Below, piece by piece: positions 63,774 to 64,000 of a DNA stretch of 64,000 nt. Position numbers and translations under genes: made by a program. Position 1 is the stretch's first letter; each line of letters opens with the position of its first letter. The stretch comes from Viola odorata (taxonomy: Eukaryota; Streptophyta; Magnoliopsida; Malpighiales; Violaceae). The DNA is taken from contig OY829537.1 of assembly GCA_963691705.1 (NCBI GenBank), forward strand, positions 57,326,304 to 57,390,303, in the 5' to 3' direction. Under the pieces are notes generated by a model, which was not told the origin of the DNA, did no database searches, and saw nothing but the letters and a program-made list of their open reading frames with translations.

Positions 63774-64000
63774 TGTTGTGTCTGGTCACTTCCGCACATG
63801 TTGTCTGTCGAGCGTTGTGAAGGGTCACGTCCCCACATCGTGTATTTAATGTTGTGTCTGGTCACTTCCACACATGTTGTCTGTCGAGCGTTGTGAAGGG
63901 TCACGTCCCCACATCGTGTATTTAATGTTGTGTTTGGTCACTTCCGCACATGTTGTCTGTCGAGCGTTGCGAAGGGTCACGTCCCCACATCGTGTATTTA
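63774..64000. repeat. Second set of B-C dimers, cut by the window end
   Basis: These are dimers at 63774-63849, 63850-63925 and from 63926, the last lacking its final base. They match 61014-61240 at an offset of 2760. Confidence 0.88.

Larger units (their letters stand above)
1..64000. repeat. Complex satellite DNA array, 38-bp subunits in 113/114-bp trimers
   Basis: Every part of the window that I read is made of the same ~38-bp subunit family, arranged mostly as A-B-C trimers of 113 or 114 bp, with frequent A-A-B-C and B-C departures. The subunits end in GATAA (A), GTTAA, CTTAA or GTCAA (B) and TTTAA, GTTAA, ATTAA or CTTAA (C). All carry the core GGTCACGTCC or a point variant. No unique sequence, transposon, tRNA, rRNA or simple-sequence block interrupts it. 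Counting by hand on the consensus trimer gives T 39, G 30, C 26, A 18, so about 50% GC with a strong T-over-A excess on the + strand. The family is not one I recognise. A centromeric, pericentromeric or subtelomeric location is inferred from length and purity alone. Confidence 0.97.
59568..64000. repeat. 2760-bp tandem repeat running off the window end
   Basis: Copy one is about 59568-62327. Copy two begins near 62328 and still matches copy one at the last base of the window (61240 with 64000). It includes the 454-bp repeats, the B-C dimers and the TTGCGAAGGG variant (61208 and 63968). A difference is TGTTTTGTCTCG near 60183 against TGTTGTGTCTCG near 62943. Confidence 0.85.

Noticed and set aside
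1..64000. CRISPR array, because of ~38-bp repeats.
   Set aside because: There are no unique spacers: each repeat is followed directly by another member of the same family. There are no cas genes, and length and variation fit a satellite.

Overview
The whole 64 kb window is one uninterrupted block of tandemly repeated satellite DNA. I find no protein-coding gene, RNA gene, transposable element, CRISPR array or unique single-copy stretch in it. The basic building block is a subunit of about 38 bp that nearly always ends in TAA. Three diverged forms, called A, B and C here, follow one another as A-B-C and make a trimer of 113 or 114 bp. All three share the core GGTCACGTCC. A and B are close relatives (about 35 of 38 positions by hand alignment); C is more distant (about 27 of 39).

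Above the trimer are longer higher-order repeats and nested segmental duplications. Going left to right: a 1208-bp-spaced repeat (1-1605, again from 3665); a 454-bp doublet (2190-3012, third partial copy 4984-5352); a 340-bp duplication (4010-4604); an 868-bp, 23-subunit unit in tandem (7103-8838); a 1701-bp tandem duplication (8357-11758) nested inside a 6760-bp unit (7214-13973), which is followed by a 5099-bp version lacking the extra copy (13974-19072); a 3026-bp unit three times (18890-27897); a mixed segment (27898-33099); a displaced copy of the 15.6-21.9 kb block at 33100-39240; a near-identical 11,289-bp tandem duplication (35414-57991) with a 2973-bp repeat inside it; and a terminal 2760-bp repeat (59568-64000) that contains 454-bp repeats and B-C dimers. 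Both window ends lie inside the array, so its true edges are not seen.

The sequence suggests a eukaryotic chromosome region of centromeric, pericentromeric, subtelomeric or other heterochromatic type, assembled from long reads. I do not recognise the satellite family and cannot name the organism. One clue is that the CpG positions of the subunits each occur in CG, TG and CA forms. That is the two-strand signature of methyl-cytosine deamination and points to a genome with germline CpG methylation.

Short open frames of 60-130 codons on both strands are by-products of the repeat: the 114-bp trimer is exactly 38 codons, so a frame stays open through consecutive 114-bp trimers and breaks at 113-bp ones. 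They are not annotated as genes. What the window mainly records is how a satellite evolves by unequal exchange, with insertions and deletions close to whole numbers of subunits.
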